Position numbers and translations under genes: made by a program. Source: Pyrocephalus nanus (Eukaryota > Chordata > Aves > Passeriformes > Tyrannidae). From it: DNA of 64,000 nucleotides. The number at the start of each line of letters is the position of its first letter. Within the stretch, counting starts at the first letter, position 1. Location of the stretch: NCBI GenBank assembly GCA_038380795.1, contig CM076269.1, positions 4,712,001 through 4,776,000 on the forward strand. Direction: 5' to 3'. Shown here piece by piece: positions 44,101 through 56,900 of this stretch. The notes under the pieces are model-generated. The model did not search any database, was not told the DNA's origin, and saw only the letters and a program-made list of their open reading frames with translations.

Positions 44101-47100
44101 TCTGTGATGCATAAAATCATGTAATGCATAAAATCAGGTGAAAGTCTTCCACATCTATTGCTATGAAGCAATTGTTTGTTTCTATAAATTGAATGAACTT
44201 TTAACTTATCACTAGGTCTTGTTCATTTCCCTCCTTAGAAAAAAAACCCAGAGGAAATTTACATTCCTAATGAAAATGACTTGATTGTAACTTTGTTTAT
44301 GGGCATTAAACAGAATTTACACAGGTTTATTGAGGTATTTTATGTTGTTTTGCTCTTTTTGAATGAGATGGTGAGACCATGTTTGTAATGTGCACAAAAA
44401 TTAATGTAGTTGGAGAGCTGAGAGCTCACTCATTGGAAAAAAAAAAAAAAAGAGAAGCATCAGTGTTGCAGGGCATCAAGGTGCCCTGCAGAATGCTCTG
44501 GGAATTCTTTTTATAGCCAATATGAAATCATTGGTCTCTCTGCCTGCACAGCTTAAAATGCAGCTGTTTCTGCTGCTTGCCTGCTTCTATAATTCCATGA
44601 GCAGTTCCCATCCTAGTCTGTCTCGCAGTGTAATTGTAATAAAAGCTGTTAAATTCTGTATTTTCTGTGTAAAAAATATCTCAAGAAATCTGTAAGAAAC
44701 TGAAAAATGAGAAAGGTTTTGGATTGCTGATGCTGTGGATTGTGGTCTTCAGCAAATCTAAACATGCACCTCTATTTAACCCTGTAAAATCTAATAAACC
44801 AGAATAGAGAAGATAAATGAGTGTTTGATAATGCACAGGATGCTCAAGAGAACTTGCAGTAACAGTAGTCAGTGGTGTCAGGAATATCACATGCTTGGCA
44901 CATCTTCTGAGTTTATTGAAAGCAAATCTTCAAAGGCAAGGTGTTACTGATGTCTTATAAACCCAAATTTTATTACAAATCACAATTTTTTTTGGGGGGG
45001 GGCCTCACATTTCTTTTAATCCTTACAGCAGATGAATAAGGGTGATGAATTATAAAGTTGTTCCTGTTTTATCTGGCCAGAAGTTAATTTCCCTGCTCTA
45101 CACAATCTTTTAATGTTTGCAATCCTCATGGCAGAAGAGCAGTGATTAAGGAATGATGTGGCCTTTAATGAGCAGTGTCTTTGTTCAGACTGGTTTTGTT
45201 GTCAGTGCAGCCACTGAGCAACGTGTGGGGTTTTGAGCCTTGATATATTGATAGTGGTTTCTTTGAGCTCCTGACAATTTTGGTACAGACTTTAGAGGCT
45301 CTGTTGCTCTTTCTTCTCTTGGAAAAAATTCATTTGGCTTTAGGCATTTACAAGCTGAAGTCAAGAATTACTCTACCCTTTTGTCTGAAAGGGAAATCCT
45401 GAAGCACGATCCGATACTTTGTTTAAGCCATTGTGGTGTTATTTGTGTTTTCACGTGAGGACCAAACATTCAAGCTGATATTATTTAATCATCAATAACC
45501 TTGTCTCCTAGACTGTGGTTCCATTAGGAATAAAATGATTCTGCATCTCAGTGACCCTCAGAAAGGGGCTAATAATGTACACAGTTGTAAATATTTACTT
45601 TTTCTTTTTAACAAGCTTTTTAATGCGTTCCTGCAGCTGGGACACTTCACAACAAAGTCAATACCACCAACTTCCCTGGTGAAACATTAAATCTTCTCCG
45701 TCATGAGTTCCAATCCAAACATTCCTGGGAGTTGTTTCTTGAAGGGCTTTGATGTAAAAAAAGAATATTCTCATTGGAAGAACAAGATAATGAGGGTGTA
45801 TCAGATAGTACAGGCCTCTGAGATTGGAAGGAAACATTCCTTTTTTTCTTTTGTGTTTGGTTTTAACTGTGGGATATTTTTTTATAGAGAAAAAATTTTA
45901 AACTTTTTGTTATTGGTGTTACAAATGCAGGTGAGCTCACAGAGGTAGCCGTAGGTATTCAGAATGGTAAATGTGTGCATGATGTGTTGAAAAGCATCAC
46001 TGTGGCAAATAACACTTGGCTTTTCAGTCATTTTGAGAACTTAATATTGACACTAAGTAAAGTTTATATATTTACATTTGTAGCAATGTTGGGATTTATT
46101 GCAAAGTTCTTCAAATAAATCTACTGAAGAGAAAAAGACTGTGGAACTCTCCTGTCTTTAAAATGCTGGCACTTTTATATAATGTAATACAGTCTGTAAA
46201 GCTTTTGTCTCTTGTTGGTGTCATGAACCAATATATTATAACCCTTAAGAGGCTGTGCTGATTTAATGTAATTTTCCTTGATTCTACTGTCTCTGGCATT
46301 TTTTAGGATGCTGCTGGCAAGTACACGAGTTAGGCAGAAACAGTTAAAAAAGTCTTAGTTGCAAATACTTATTTAGCCTACAATTTTGGTCACATTTGGG
46401 CTCACCTCAATTTCCTGGTGAACTGCTGGCCCTCTTCCCTAAATATGTAATGTCCAGACTAGAAAGTTAAAGCAAACTTCAGTGCTAAACACTAAACATA
46501 AACACTATGATTCCATTGTGCTAATTGCAACTTCTGTAGGTAGAAATTTGGTTTGTGATCTGTTCTCTAGGCCTTTAATTTTCTTTTTTTTTTTGTGTTT
46601 TAAGTGTATTTTAGAATATATTAGAGCAAGCCTAGTGACAGGATCAGATTTATCTTTCACTGAGGGTGTGAAAGATAAGGTTATATAAAGTGATGGGGAA
46701 AGGCTGAGAAGAAAAGGGATGCTTCTCAGATATGCACACAGCCCTGACACAACAGGCTTTTATCTTTTAAAGGACAAACAGTACCGTGTTAAAAAATAGA
46801 AAATGCAGCTTTCAGTGTTGACTGTTCTTTATTAATTTCAAAAAACTGAGAAAGTATCAAGCTACCCTCAAGTTACACCGCTCATTGGTTATCATCCTTA
46901 CAAGATGGGCTAATAATAGTGAATCCTTTGGCAGCTCATTGTAGGTAAATTGTCATTATTCCTTCCAGCAGTTTGCTAGAATTCATTTCCAGATGACCTG
47001 AGGTTGTTATTAGGCTTAAAGCAAATATTTCTCGTTTTTCTTATTAATGGATTAGTTGTTCATAGAAAACTTCTGTGTAGATTCCTCACCCCCTGGCTAA

Positions 47101-50100
47101 CAGTTGAACATGTTTTGACCTGCAGACATGAAGATTTGTTAGTCACAGTTGAGTATTTTTGTTTCTCAGAGAGATCACTAGGAAATGTATATTTTTAAGT
47201 TAGTTATAACACAGTAAGGAAATGTCCTTTGGATGATATCACATCTCAAACATGGGCCATAAAGGCAGGGCTTAAGAAGTTTTATTCAAACATTGATCTG
47301 CTGATGGATCAGTCCCACTGACTGGCTGATACTTCACCTGGCAGTCCAAGGAAAACAAATATCCACACTTGCAGTGTTCACCTGCCCTTTGCAGGTGAAG
47401 GACCTGTGCTGTGCTGCTCTCCTGCAGCACCCTTAAATGAACAATGGGGAGACAAAAGAGCTTCTGAAAATGTTTGTCATGGAATATGGGCTTGTTCTTT
47501 TATTTCCTGCTTGATTCACATGGCGGACTTTCCCCGTGCAGTGGAACGGAAAAAAACGACTGAGAAGGTTCCCTGTAGCTGTATTTTGAAATTACCAGAT
47601 CAGGAATTTAACATGGCATATTAAAGTGATCTTGCACATCAGGAGCCACGTTTGGTTTCTCGTCTTTTTGTCAGCAGCTATTGTTGCAATCTGTCTGGTT
47701 CTCCATCGAGCTGAGCGTGATAATCCCAATGGGAGATTTCAGGCAAGAGAAACACATTCATGTGTTATTCCAGCACCACAACTATTTTAACACTTTTTCT
47801 GTGTCAGTGTGGTGAGTGGCCAAGCTGAAAAATGCAGAGACTCCTGCTGTTCAGGAAAAGCTTTGGCCATTTTTTCTTCATATCCTGGTATTTCAAGTTA
47901 CGTGAGCAAACTTTTGTGCACCTTTGTAGGGACTGATAGGAATTATCTTTGCCCAGCAAGTCAAGATTGTGACTCTTTTCATCTTCAGCCCTGAGCTTTG
48001 CAGGATTCAGCTGGCTGTTTGAACCTGATTTTTAACTTGTGGCAAAAGCCACAAGCCCGAAGTAAATTAGGTTCTTGATCACCTTTGAAAAGAAATTAAT
48101 GGAGGGAGGCTCACGGCCCTTTTCATACGGTGTGAGCTAAGTGTTTGTCACGTGCTTGCTGATGCTTTCATCTCTAAAGCTGCAAGGATTTTTTTTCTTT
48201 TAAAAAATGGAAGTGGAGCCCTTAAAACTATGTTAGCCTGTGCTGTGTAATCTGTTCTCCAACCACTCGCTCTGGTAGTCTAATGCAGTAGTTTGAAAGC
48301 TTGTAAGCAAGATTCTATCACTGCAAAGGGTTTCTTTATTCATCCATTTGGAATGTTGTGTGAGATTTTTGTGTTCTTTGTATGCATTGCTTTGGGGCAA
48401 GGACAAGGAAAAAAATCTCTTCTTCTAGGTTTTTGGTTTTTTTCCTTCCTTGTTTAAGAGTGGTAATGTAATCCACTGCTATTCCTCTGCAGTTCATCCA
48501 TGAACTGCAATATCAAAGCTGGGCTTTGATGGATGAGTGAAATAAATTGCAGCCTTATGAAAGACAACTCTATTGTTGTCAAGCTAAAACTTTCCCTCCT
48601 CATTGTTTTGCTGACACAATATGGGCACAGCTCTTAGAAAATGAAATTTTAAACTGGCTGTGATGTGCTTAGCATTTTTTAAAAGAGAACTGTCTCTCTG
48701 AACAGCGCTTTTTTTTTTTTCCCTTTTTTAATATATATTTGAAAAGTGAGTTTAACAGTATATAAACCTGCACAGTGTGATTGGAATCCCTTTCTTCAAC
48801 ACACTCAACACCTACGTAGTCTTCTGAATATTGCCTGAGTGTTTCATGTGCTTAACAAAAAAAGGCTTTAAGAGGAAATCCCCATCTGTAATATGCACCA
48901 AATCTATCTTGTGTGGAAGACAGCCTGGATCCTTTTGGTGAGTGTGGGAAGCTGTCACCTTTCTACAGTTCCTTTGTGGCACAAGTCCTGGTGGGAAGGA
49001 GTTGCCTGAGCTGGGGGCAGCTGTGGAAGGAATTCACGTTGAATGGAATTCATGTTTTTGAGGAGCAGCATATGCCTTTGGGCTGAGCTGAAAGGTGTGT
49101 GTGGGCAGGGTGTTGTAGCTGAGGAGAAACGGTGGTGGGAGTAGATGTGCCCTTCGGTGTTGGAGCTCCACGTGCTCCTTCAGTTGGGGAAGTTTTGATT
49201 TAGATATTAGCAGATCTACAAAACTTGCGTACTGTAACTCAAGAAGGCATAGTAAGAATGTGTAATTATTTTTGCCAATAAAAAGAGACTCTGGGTAGAG
49301 GGAAGGGGAAAGAGTAGGGAAGTGGGCACATTCTTTGTCTGCAGGGGTATGTGAATGTCTGTATTTTGGGTGGAGAGAGAGAGATGTAGAACACAGAAAT
49401 TGCTTGTAACATGACTTTTGTTTCTGACTTTAGTGCCTTTCCTTCTGGTGTCCTAAATGAATGAATGTTCTTATTTAGTTGCAGTTCATTGAGCAGGATT
49501 GGTGAGAGGTGTATTTGGGTGTGTTGAAGGGGAGGTGAATGTGCACCTGAGGGGGACAAACCAAACCAGCAAAACAAACAAACGCCCCAAATCACGAACA
49601 AATATCCCCAATACCTTCAGCAAAGGAGTCCAGTTAGAACACTGCTCTTCGAGTTAATCTTGACATTTTAACTGCTGCTGAGTGTTCTTATTAATAGAAT
49701 AATCTCAAAATTGTTTTTGTACTTGGGTGCAGATGTATTTGGGGAGTGATGGGCAGCAGCCAGGTGGGCAGATGCCATTTCTAGTGGCACCAACTCCTCT
49801 GTATCCACCCCCTGCCCCAACTCAGCTGAAGGTGGTGGAAGAGCAGCTACAGCTGCTGCATCAGCTCCTCAAGCAGGACTGTGCTTCCCCTTCCTAAAGG
49901 GACCTACATGAACTGGTGAACGAAAGACAATCATGGCAATGGCCTGTGCAGGTTGAGAATGGGGAAAAAAAGCTGACTTTTCTTGGGGTTTCTTAGAGCA
50001 GGCAGTACCTGGAGTGTGGGATAACCCACAGCATCTTGTGCCTGGGGCCTTTCAACCCAGGAGAAGTTTCAGGGAAGCAGCTGGATACTGAGGGATGCTG

Positions 50101-50943
50101 GGAACATTTGTTGGAATTGAAATATAAGGAGTGTGAGAGGGTAAGGCTGGATGAGGTTTTTTAACTAATTTGTTTGTAACCTGGAGTGCCTGTGGTTTTT
50201 GGTTTTTTTTTTGAGGTAGGGTAATGTCAGACTGTCCCAGGTGGGAAACGTCCTATATTTTAGACAGTCTAGGCATTTAGGACATTGTATATTAAAAGTG
50301 TGTGTGTGTTTCTGTACGTCTACCTACTGACATATATACATGTGTGACCACGTTGTGCCACCCCAAACAGAAACAGCAGAGACTTTCTGCCCTTGTTCTC
50401 TGCAGCTTGCAATTTAAAATTCCTCAGCTTACTCCCAAATACAAACAGAAAGACAGGTGGCTGTCCTTTCAGCTCTCCAAATGACAGAGAAGTACAGGCT
50501 GCTGGAAAGATGTGTGTGAGGAACCGTAAGATTAAAACAGTTTTCAGCTCGAGCAGTTTTCTCTACCCCAGGTCACTTGTTTCTGAGCCTCTCCCCACTC
50601 TTGCACCAACACAACTGTTTGCAGCTGTGTGGTGAACTGAGTGAGAGGAATGACCTATTTTGTTACCCAGGTGTCTCTCTTGATCTGGTTTTGACATTGT
50701 GGCGACTGAAAGTCTGACTGTAACCAGAGGAAGAAATTGTATCTAGAGCAGCCTGGGAAAGATGCACAATTGAAGCCGATGTGGAGCAAAGCATTGCTGT
50801 CCCTTAAACAAATAACAAAGTTATTTACTATTATGAGGTGCCAAAAGATTTCCTGATTAGAAGGAGATGGGGTCTAAGAAAGGTTGAGAATGAGTGACTC
50901 AGAGCTGAGTGAGAATTCTGTTTCAAATTCCCAATCTGGTGTT

Positions 50944-50974
<31 letters not shown>

Positions 50975-53900
50975 CCCTGAAAAACCACTTTATTCATCTC
51001 CCTCCCTTCCCTTCCCCTTGAGGTTTTTAAAGTGTGTACTTCTGGTCTGGATTTGACAGTTTGAGACAGAACACTGTAGAGTGAATAGATTTGAATTAAT
51101 GACTTTAGAAATAGATTTAGACTGGAATCTGCAAATTTTAATTAAAAGCCTCTACGAGTTTTTTGATTTAAACACGATTTAAAACTGTGTTAAATTGTGC
51201 GGTGATGCATCATGCAGGGGAAGTTTATTTTCTGCCTCAGATGAGATTTCATGAGGATAAGCATGGCTTGAAGTGCTGTTACAGCTAATGAGAGGCATCT
51301 GAAATCAAATGGAGCAGTCCATTAGGGCACGTGGAATGTTTCACTGCAGAGAGGGGAGGGCTCAGCAGTTCATTCTGTGTGGGCTGTAATGGAAAGTGTC
51401 ACATCCTCAAATCCGTGTCTGATAGCAATTCTTCTTTGGGTGTGGAATGAGAGTTTGACACCTCCAGAACAATGAAATGCAGGAGGAAAGCACTCGGGTT
51501 GTGCTTCACCCTGTCCTGCCCACGCTATTTTGACTGAAATTTTGCTTTATGCTGTGAAAGGAATTCACGTGTGTGGGAGTGTTTCTGACAAATACCTGTC
51601 TAATTTTGTTTGTAGTAATAACAAAGACATTGCACAAAAGGATGATCTCTATCCTAATTATTATTTAGTTATACATGTGGTCTTTGTAGAGCTGCAATTT
51701 ATAATAGGAGTTTTAGGTTGCAGTAGACATTGCAACAGTTTCTTTATAGGCACATTACTCATAGACTAGATGGGGAAAATATTCAAGAAAATTGGAGAAA
51801 GTACTCTTTGCTTTAGAGGAAGTAGCTTGAACCAAAGCTGAGTCTGTTTTTAGTAGCCTTTTTTCCTATCTACTGTAAGAGACGAGAACTGCTGCAGCAT
51901 AATTGTCTTTTTCTGACTATTATTAGTGATATTCCTTACAGCAGTAGTGTTCAAGGACCACAGTTGACTGGGATGTTGTGATGTGTGTTCCACGCATATA
52001 TGGGGCACAAAAGAGGGGGATTTACAATGTCAAATTTGGTTTTTTTTTCTTTGTTGGTGTGGGGGGTGGGGTTTGTTTGTTTGTGGTTTTTTTTATCAGT
52101 CTCCTTTATGCTTTGGGAGATTCTGTGTTTCAGACAACAAGATACTGAGCTGTCATTAACAAACTTCCACTTGTTTTTCTTTCCACAGGAGATGATAACG
52201 GAGTCCACTCCGCTGCGTTGCAGGAAGCTCAGCAACCCTGACATCTTTTCATCTGCTGGGAAAACCAAGCTCCATCGCCAGCTAAGTCAGGATGACTGCA
52301 AGCTACGAAGAGGTAGTTTGGCAAGTTCTTTGTCAGGTATGCCATTCTGTAAAGACACCACTTGTTGGGATTAAAGATGCAGCGTTACTTGTTGGCATAG
52401 CAGTTGTAATAAAAGGGACCGGTAAATCACTTCTTAAAAACTGGAGGTGACCTCTTGGGCAGGGCACGCAACGTTTTATGTAAGAGGAAGATGTGAAGAA
52501 ATAAAAGTAGAAAAGAGTGAAAAGGGGAATTTGGGTTTGGACTGAAATTCCACAACAGTGATGCATTCTTGCCCCTCTTAACATCAGCAGTGAATGTAAA
52601 CTTGCCTACTTTGCCATATTGTTTCTTACTGGGAAGCTGGCTTTTACATCAGGCTCAAATTATTATTTAGTTTCTTCTTGGCTTCAAAAGCAAGCCAAAA
52701 ATGGGATTCAAAATAAAAACCTTGCTTACTGACTAGATTGTTTTTCAGTTTGTGTAAAGTTCGGGTTTTTTCTTGTGAAGGCAATATTTCAGCCCTGTCA
52801 GAAATTTTAGTTTGTCAACTCTAGAACCATGGAGTGAACATAGGCTAGTAATTAGCCAAAAAAAAATAAGTGGACCAAGCTCAGTAGTTTTATTTTTTTA
52901 TAAAAAACTTTATTTGTGGGCTAGGGCATAGTTTTACAATTGTTTAAAGCTGATATCAAATTCTGTGATGCTGGAATTAGAGCGTAGAGAGCTGCATGAT
53001 CAGTCTAGAATGAAATGGCTGATATGCCTGAATGCTGCTGTTTTGGTGGAGGGTTGACTTGCAGCCCATTTCCTCCCCAGTTAGGCTCACTTTTTGCCTA
53101 TTTGCATGTTAGTGCAAGAACTAGAAGAGTTGAAAACTCTCAGGTGGGAGGGGAAGAGGGTGAAACCACTCTTTTTGGCATCAGCATGGGCATACATGAT
53201 TGTGAAAATACATCCAGTCCTGGTCCCTTCGTCTTTTATCAGAGGAAGATAAATATTTTCATGTTTGAGGTGTTAGGTGTAATAAAATTAAATAAGCAGT
53301 AAAGTGTGTATGTTTTATTTTGGCTTGGCCGTGGCTTCGTGTTTTATTTGTAAGAAGTGGCTCGTTTCTGAAAAATGGAAACATCCATCATGTTTTGTAT
53401 TCATGTAGGTTTGCTCTCCAAGGTAGGTTAATCACTAGAGGAAAACAGAAGTGCATGAACTGCACAGCTGTTGGCTGACTGCAATGGCCCAAGTTAGTAC
53501 CATAATTTGCCTTTTTTTTTTTTTTTTTCTTTCTTTTTTTCCTCTTGAGTAGGGGAAAGCAAAATAAATAGAAGGAAGCAGGAAAACTGCAAGTCCTGCT
53601 CTTTCGTTGATTCTCCTTTCAGAAAAAAAAATTCACAGGAATTCCATATTCTTCAGAACTTGTTGCTTCATCTTAATGACTTTTCCATCTACTACAGCCT
53701 CATTTGGGGTGGGGTAAAGACCCCAACAAGATTGATTTGACCCAACTGGATAAAGAAAGTGTAGATGTTCAGATGTATATTTTCAGTGTGGGTGTTTGGA
53801 ATGTGTTTTGAACTTTAGGCATGATAGGGAAAGGCTTTAGCTCAAAGCTCCATCCTGAAAACGATTCCACCTTATTTTTTGCAACAGAATCAAAGGAGTG

Positions 53901-56900
53901 TAGATGATTGTGCATGCAAAGTATGCACAATCCATGTATGGTTGGCTGAGATTTGACTCTTGATGGAATTTTCTCCTCCTGGATTCAGGTTTAGTGGAAC
54001 TAAAAGGAGATATTGATAACTATATCTTATGGAGACTTAAAGTTGTTCTTGCTCTCAATCACAGTGAGATAATGATGTTATTTGACTTGCTGTTATAGGA
54101 TATCTTTGTTAGTGCTTACAGAGGTAAATACAGCAATCTACATTTCTGTGGTTTTAGTACTCTATGGACAAGAGGAGTCATAGCATTTGTTCATTATCTT
54201 GAAAATGAACAAACCATGAAAATCATGTCCACAGCTGAAAGCAGCTTGAGTGGGGCTAGGAAAAAATGTTCTAATATGCTGTGTCTCTGTTCCTTGGCCA
54301 AAGCTGAGCCTGCTCGTCTCTCATACACTTTGACTCACTCTGTTGGTGTGTGCTTGGCCCATTGCTCATAACTGTCACAGAAAATGAATGTAAACAAGTT
54401 ATAAAAAGAAAAAAAAAAAAAAGACACCACTTCCACTCCCCGTCCCCCTGCATCACAGCTAATCACCTTAAATGCCAGTCTTCCAAATATGGCAGCCACT
54501 TCCATGGAATGGATGTAATAATTCACTTCTAATTCTAAGGTGAAGTTGAATTTGTAAAATAGCTTTCTGCTAGTATTTTTCTACAGCACATATGTGATTA
54601 AAGGTTTAGACTTCTTCCTGCTGCTTATTGCAATAAATGCCTTAGTTCCCTGTGATTCCTGAGCATGTAATAATCTGTTGAATGCAACTGTATTTACCAT
54701 GCTTGGAAGGACGTGCATTGTTTAGTCCCACAGTTGTAATTTTAAGGAAAAGAGGAATTATCCACTCCCATTTTGCAGATGGTAAATCTGAATTACAGAG
54801 GTTGACTGACCAGAGTTGCAGAGGAAGTCATCTGGAAGCTAATAACTGAACCCAGATTCACAGACTTCTTCACTTATGTGTTTTTAACCACAGAAATATC
54901 TTTCTTCTTTTTTCTTTCTGAATGACACTGTACATAAAAGGAAGCTGTCAAGCTCCATGGAGTCAAAATATGACCTACTTTGACTTTGGTTCTTTCTCTC
55001 TGTGGAAATTTACTGCTTGGCATTTTTGAAAAAGGAGAGTTATATTGACTAGAAGAAAAAAAATGTATTGAGCAGAAAATATCCGTCCATGGTTCAAAGC
55101 AAGACAATATTTAAACATACACTGAATTATGATTACAGCTGCATGAAATGGGGTGTGGGATGTTCCAGCAGTAGGAGAAGGGTGGGGATGTCTAGATGGC
55201 TAAGCTGTTTAGAGGAGATATTTTACAATTAGGAATGCATTTTCAGAAGAATTTTTACAGTGATACTAAAGAGATTTTTGCCTCTGTGTAAGGCAGCAAA
55301 TATTGTTTCCTGTATGTGAAATACAGAAAGGTATAAAGTGATAGGAGTCTGTTTTTACAACGTTTTTGGATTTCCCCATTGTCTCATGATGTAGATTTTT
55401 TTGGAAATTGTTAGTTAGCAACCAGAATGAATTTACTGGTAGGGTGCTCTTACAAGTTCTAATCTACCAAAATCCTGAAATGGCTTTTATCATTAAATGC
55501 TTTTTCTTCGCATGCAGTGTTTGTTCTCAGCTGTGTAGTTGGAACTTGCAAACTTGTTTAAAAACAAGCTGATGGTGTTTTGATTTTATTTTTAAAGGAA
55601 AACAGCTACTTCCCTTATCAAATAGTGTGCACAGTGGAGTGGGACAGACAATGTGGCAGCCTCCTGGAGATACCTCCAACCTGGTCCGCATGAGAAATCA
55701 GTCTCTAGGACAATCTGCTCCTTCACTTACTGCTGGTTTGGTGAGTGAGTCTGGGAATACTCGTGATGTTCTTGTGCTATAAAAAGTGATGTGATCCTGT
55801 GCTTTAGTTTTTACCTTGTTTTCCCTCCTCCTGCTCGTTGAATGCAGTGTTTTGTTCCTGTGGGGCGTTTTAGGATCGAGGGTGAATTAGGGCGAGAATA
55901 CATTTGTTTATTTGTTCACCCCAAAAATGGGGGTGTGAAGAATAATTTCTTTTTGGGGACGCTCCTTCTCAGTGCTACTTAAGCTGCCTGATACCTGAAA
56001 GAAGTATCAGTGGAAGTCCAGGGAGATGTGAACATGGGAACCCAACCATTTAAAACAAATTTAATTGGGAAGCAGCTTTCTGAATAGCTACCTCTGCCTG
56101 TTTCCTTGGGGATGAATCTGAAAGGGATAACTGTCCCAAGGAATTGAAGAGCTGGAACTGCCCTCTGCTCTTCTACGTGGTTTCTGTCAAAAAAAAAAAT
56201 ATTTTTGAGGAATGTTGCATCTGTTAAATTAGCATTTTCTAAGAAGAGAGTATTCTGTGTGGGGAGAGACACTCAGGTGGCTACAGTCAAGTTTGAATTG
56301 CACACCAAAAGGAACATACCTTTTGTTTGCAGATGTTCCTTGTTACCTGTGAGTATCTAAAATCACTGAAGTGTAAGGAGAAGAAAAAATACAGGAGTAA
56401 GAAAAGATAGTTCCTTATGAGCAGTCACATATGCAACAGAAATTGTTGGTAAACAGTAGATTAAAAGCAAAGGTGAAATCCTTTTCTGCCAAACTTCTAC
56501 AGAGTTGCTCAGGTAACAAGTTGGACTCAAATGAGAACATTTTGGTGTGCTCTACTTAGAGAGCTGCAAGTAACTGGATAAATTTATATAACATTGTAAG
56601 ACTGTTTAGAAGCAATGACCCCCTTAAATAAAAGGGTGTACCTTGGGTATAGCCCAAAGAATTGTTTTTGGGGACCCCAGACAGTTTGGCACCACCAGGC
56701 TATGGAAGGAAACTTAGGTCTTTATAGTTCAAAGAGCCACTTGTTTGTGTTACAACTAATTTTGATTTCACAATGAAGTACTTGTAGTTGTGGCATTTTC
56801 AGACATGTTACTATATTGAAATTCTTCTGATTTGATTTAATTGTATTGTGTCTTAATTTGGTGCCTGTTCAGCGTTTGCCTTAAATTTATGTTCTTGCCA

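Larger units (their letters stand above)
32315..52188 (+). other. MAST2: MAST2 intron 1 (19.9 kb)
   Basis: GT-AG intron. Besides the items listed separately (an old LINE at 35480-35870, CR1 at 41625-41785, tandem duplications at 34141 and 39133, inverted repeats at 44467 and 48488) it has long homopolymers: 32 T at 38076-38107 and 29 T at 50946-50974. I recognise no additional coding exon, RNA gene or second promoter. Confidence 0.85.

Noticed and set aside
52333..52584. Minus-strand ORF next to MAST2 exon 2
   Set aside because: No family resemblance, no splice context, and it overlaps the exon 2 donor.
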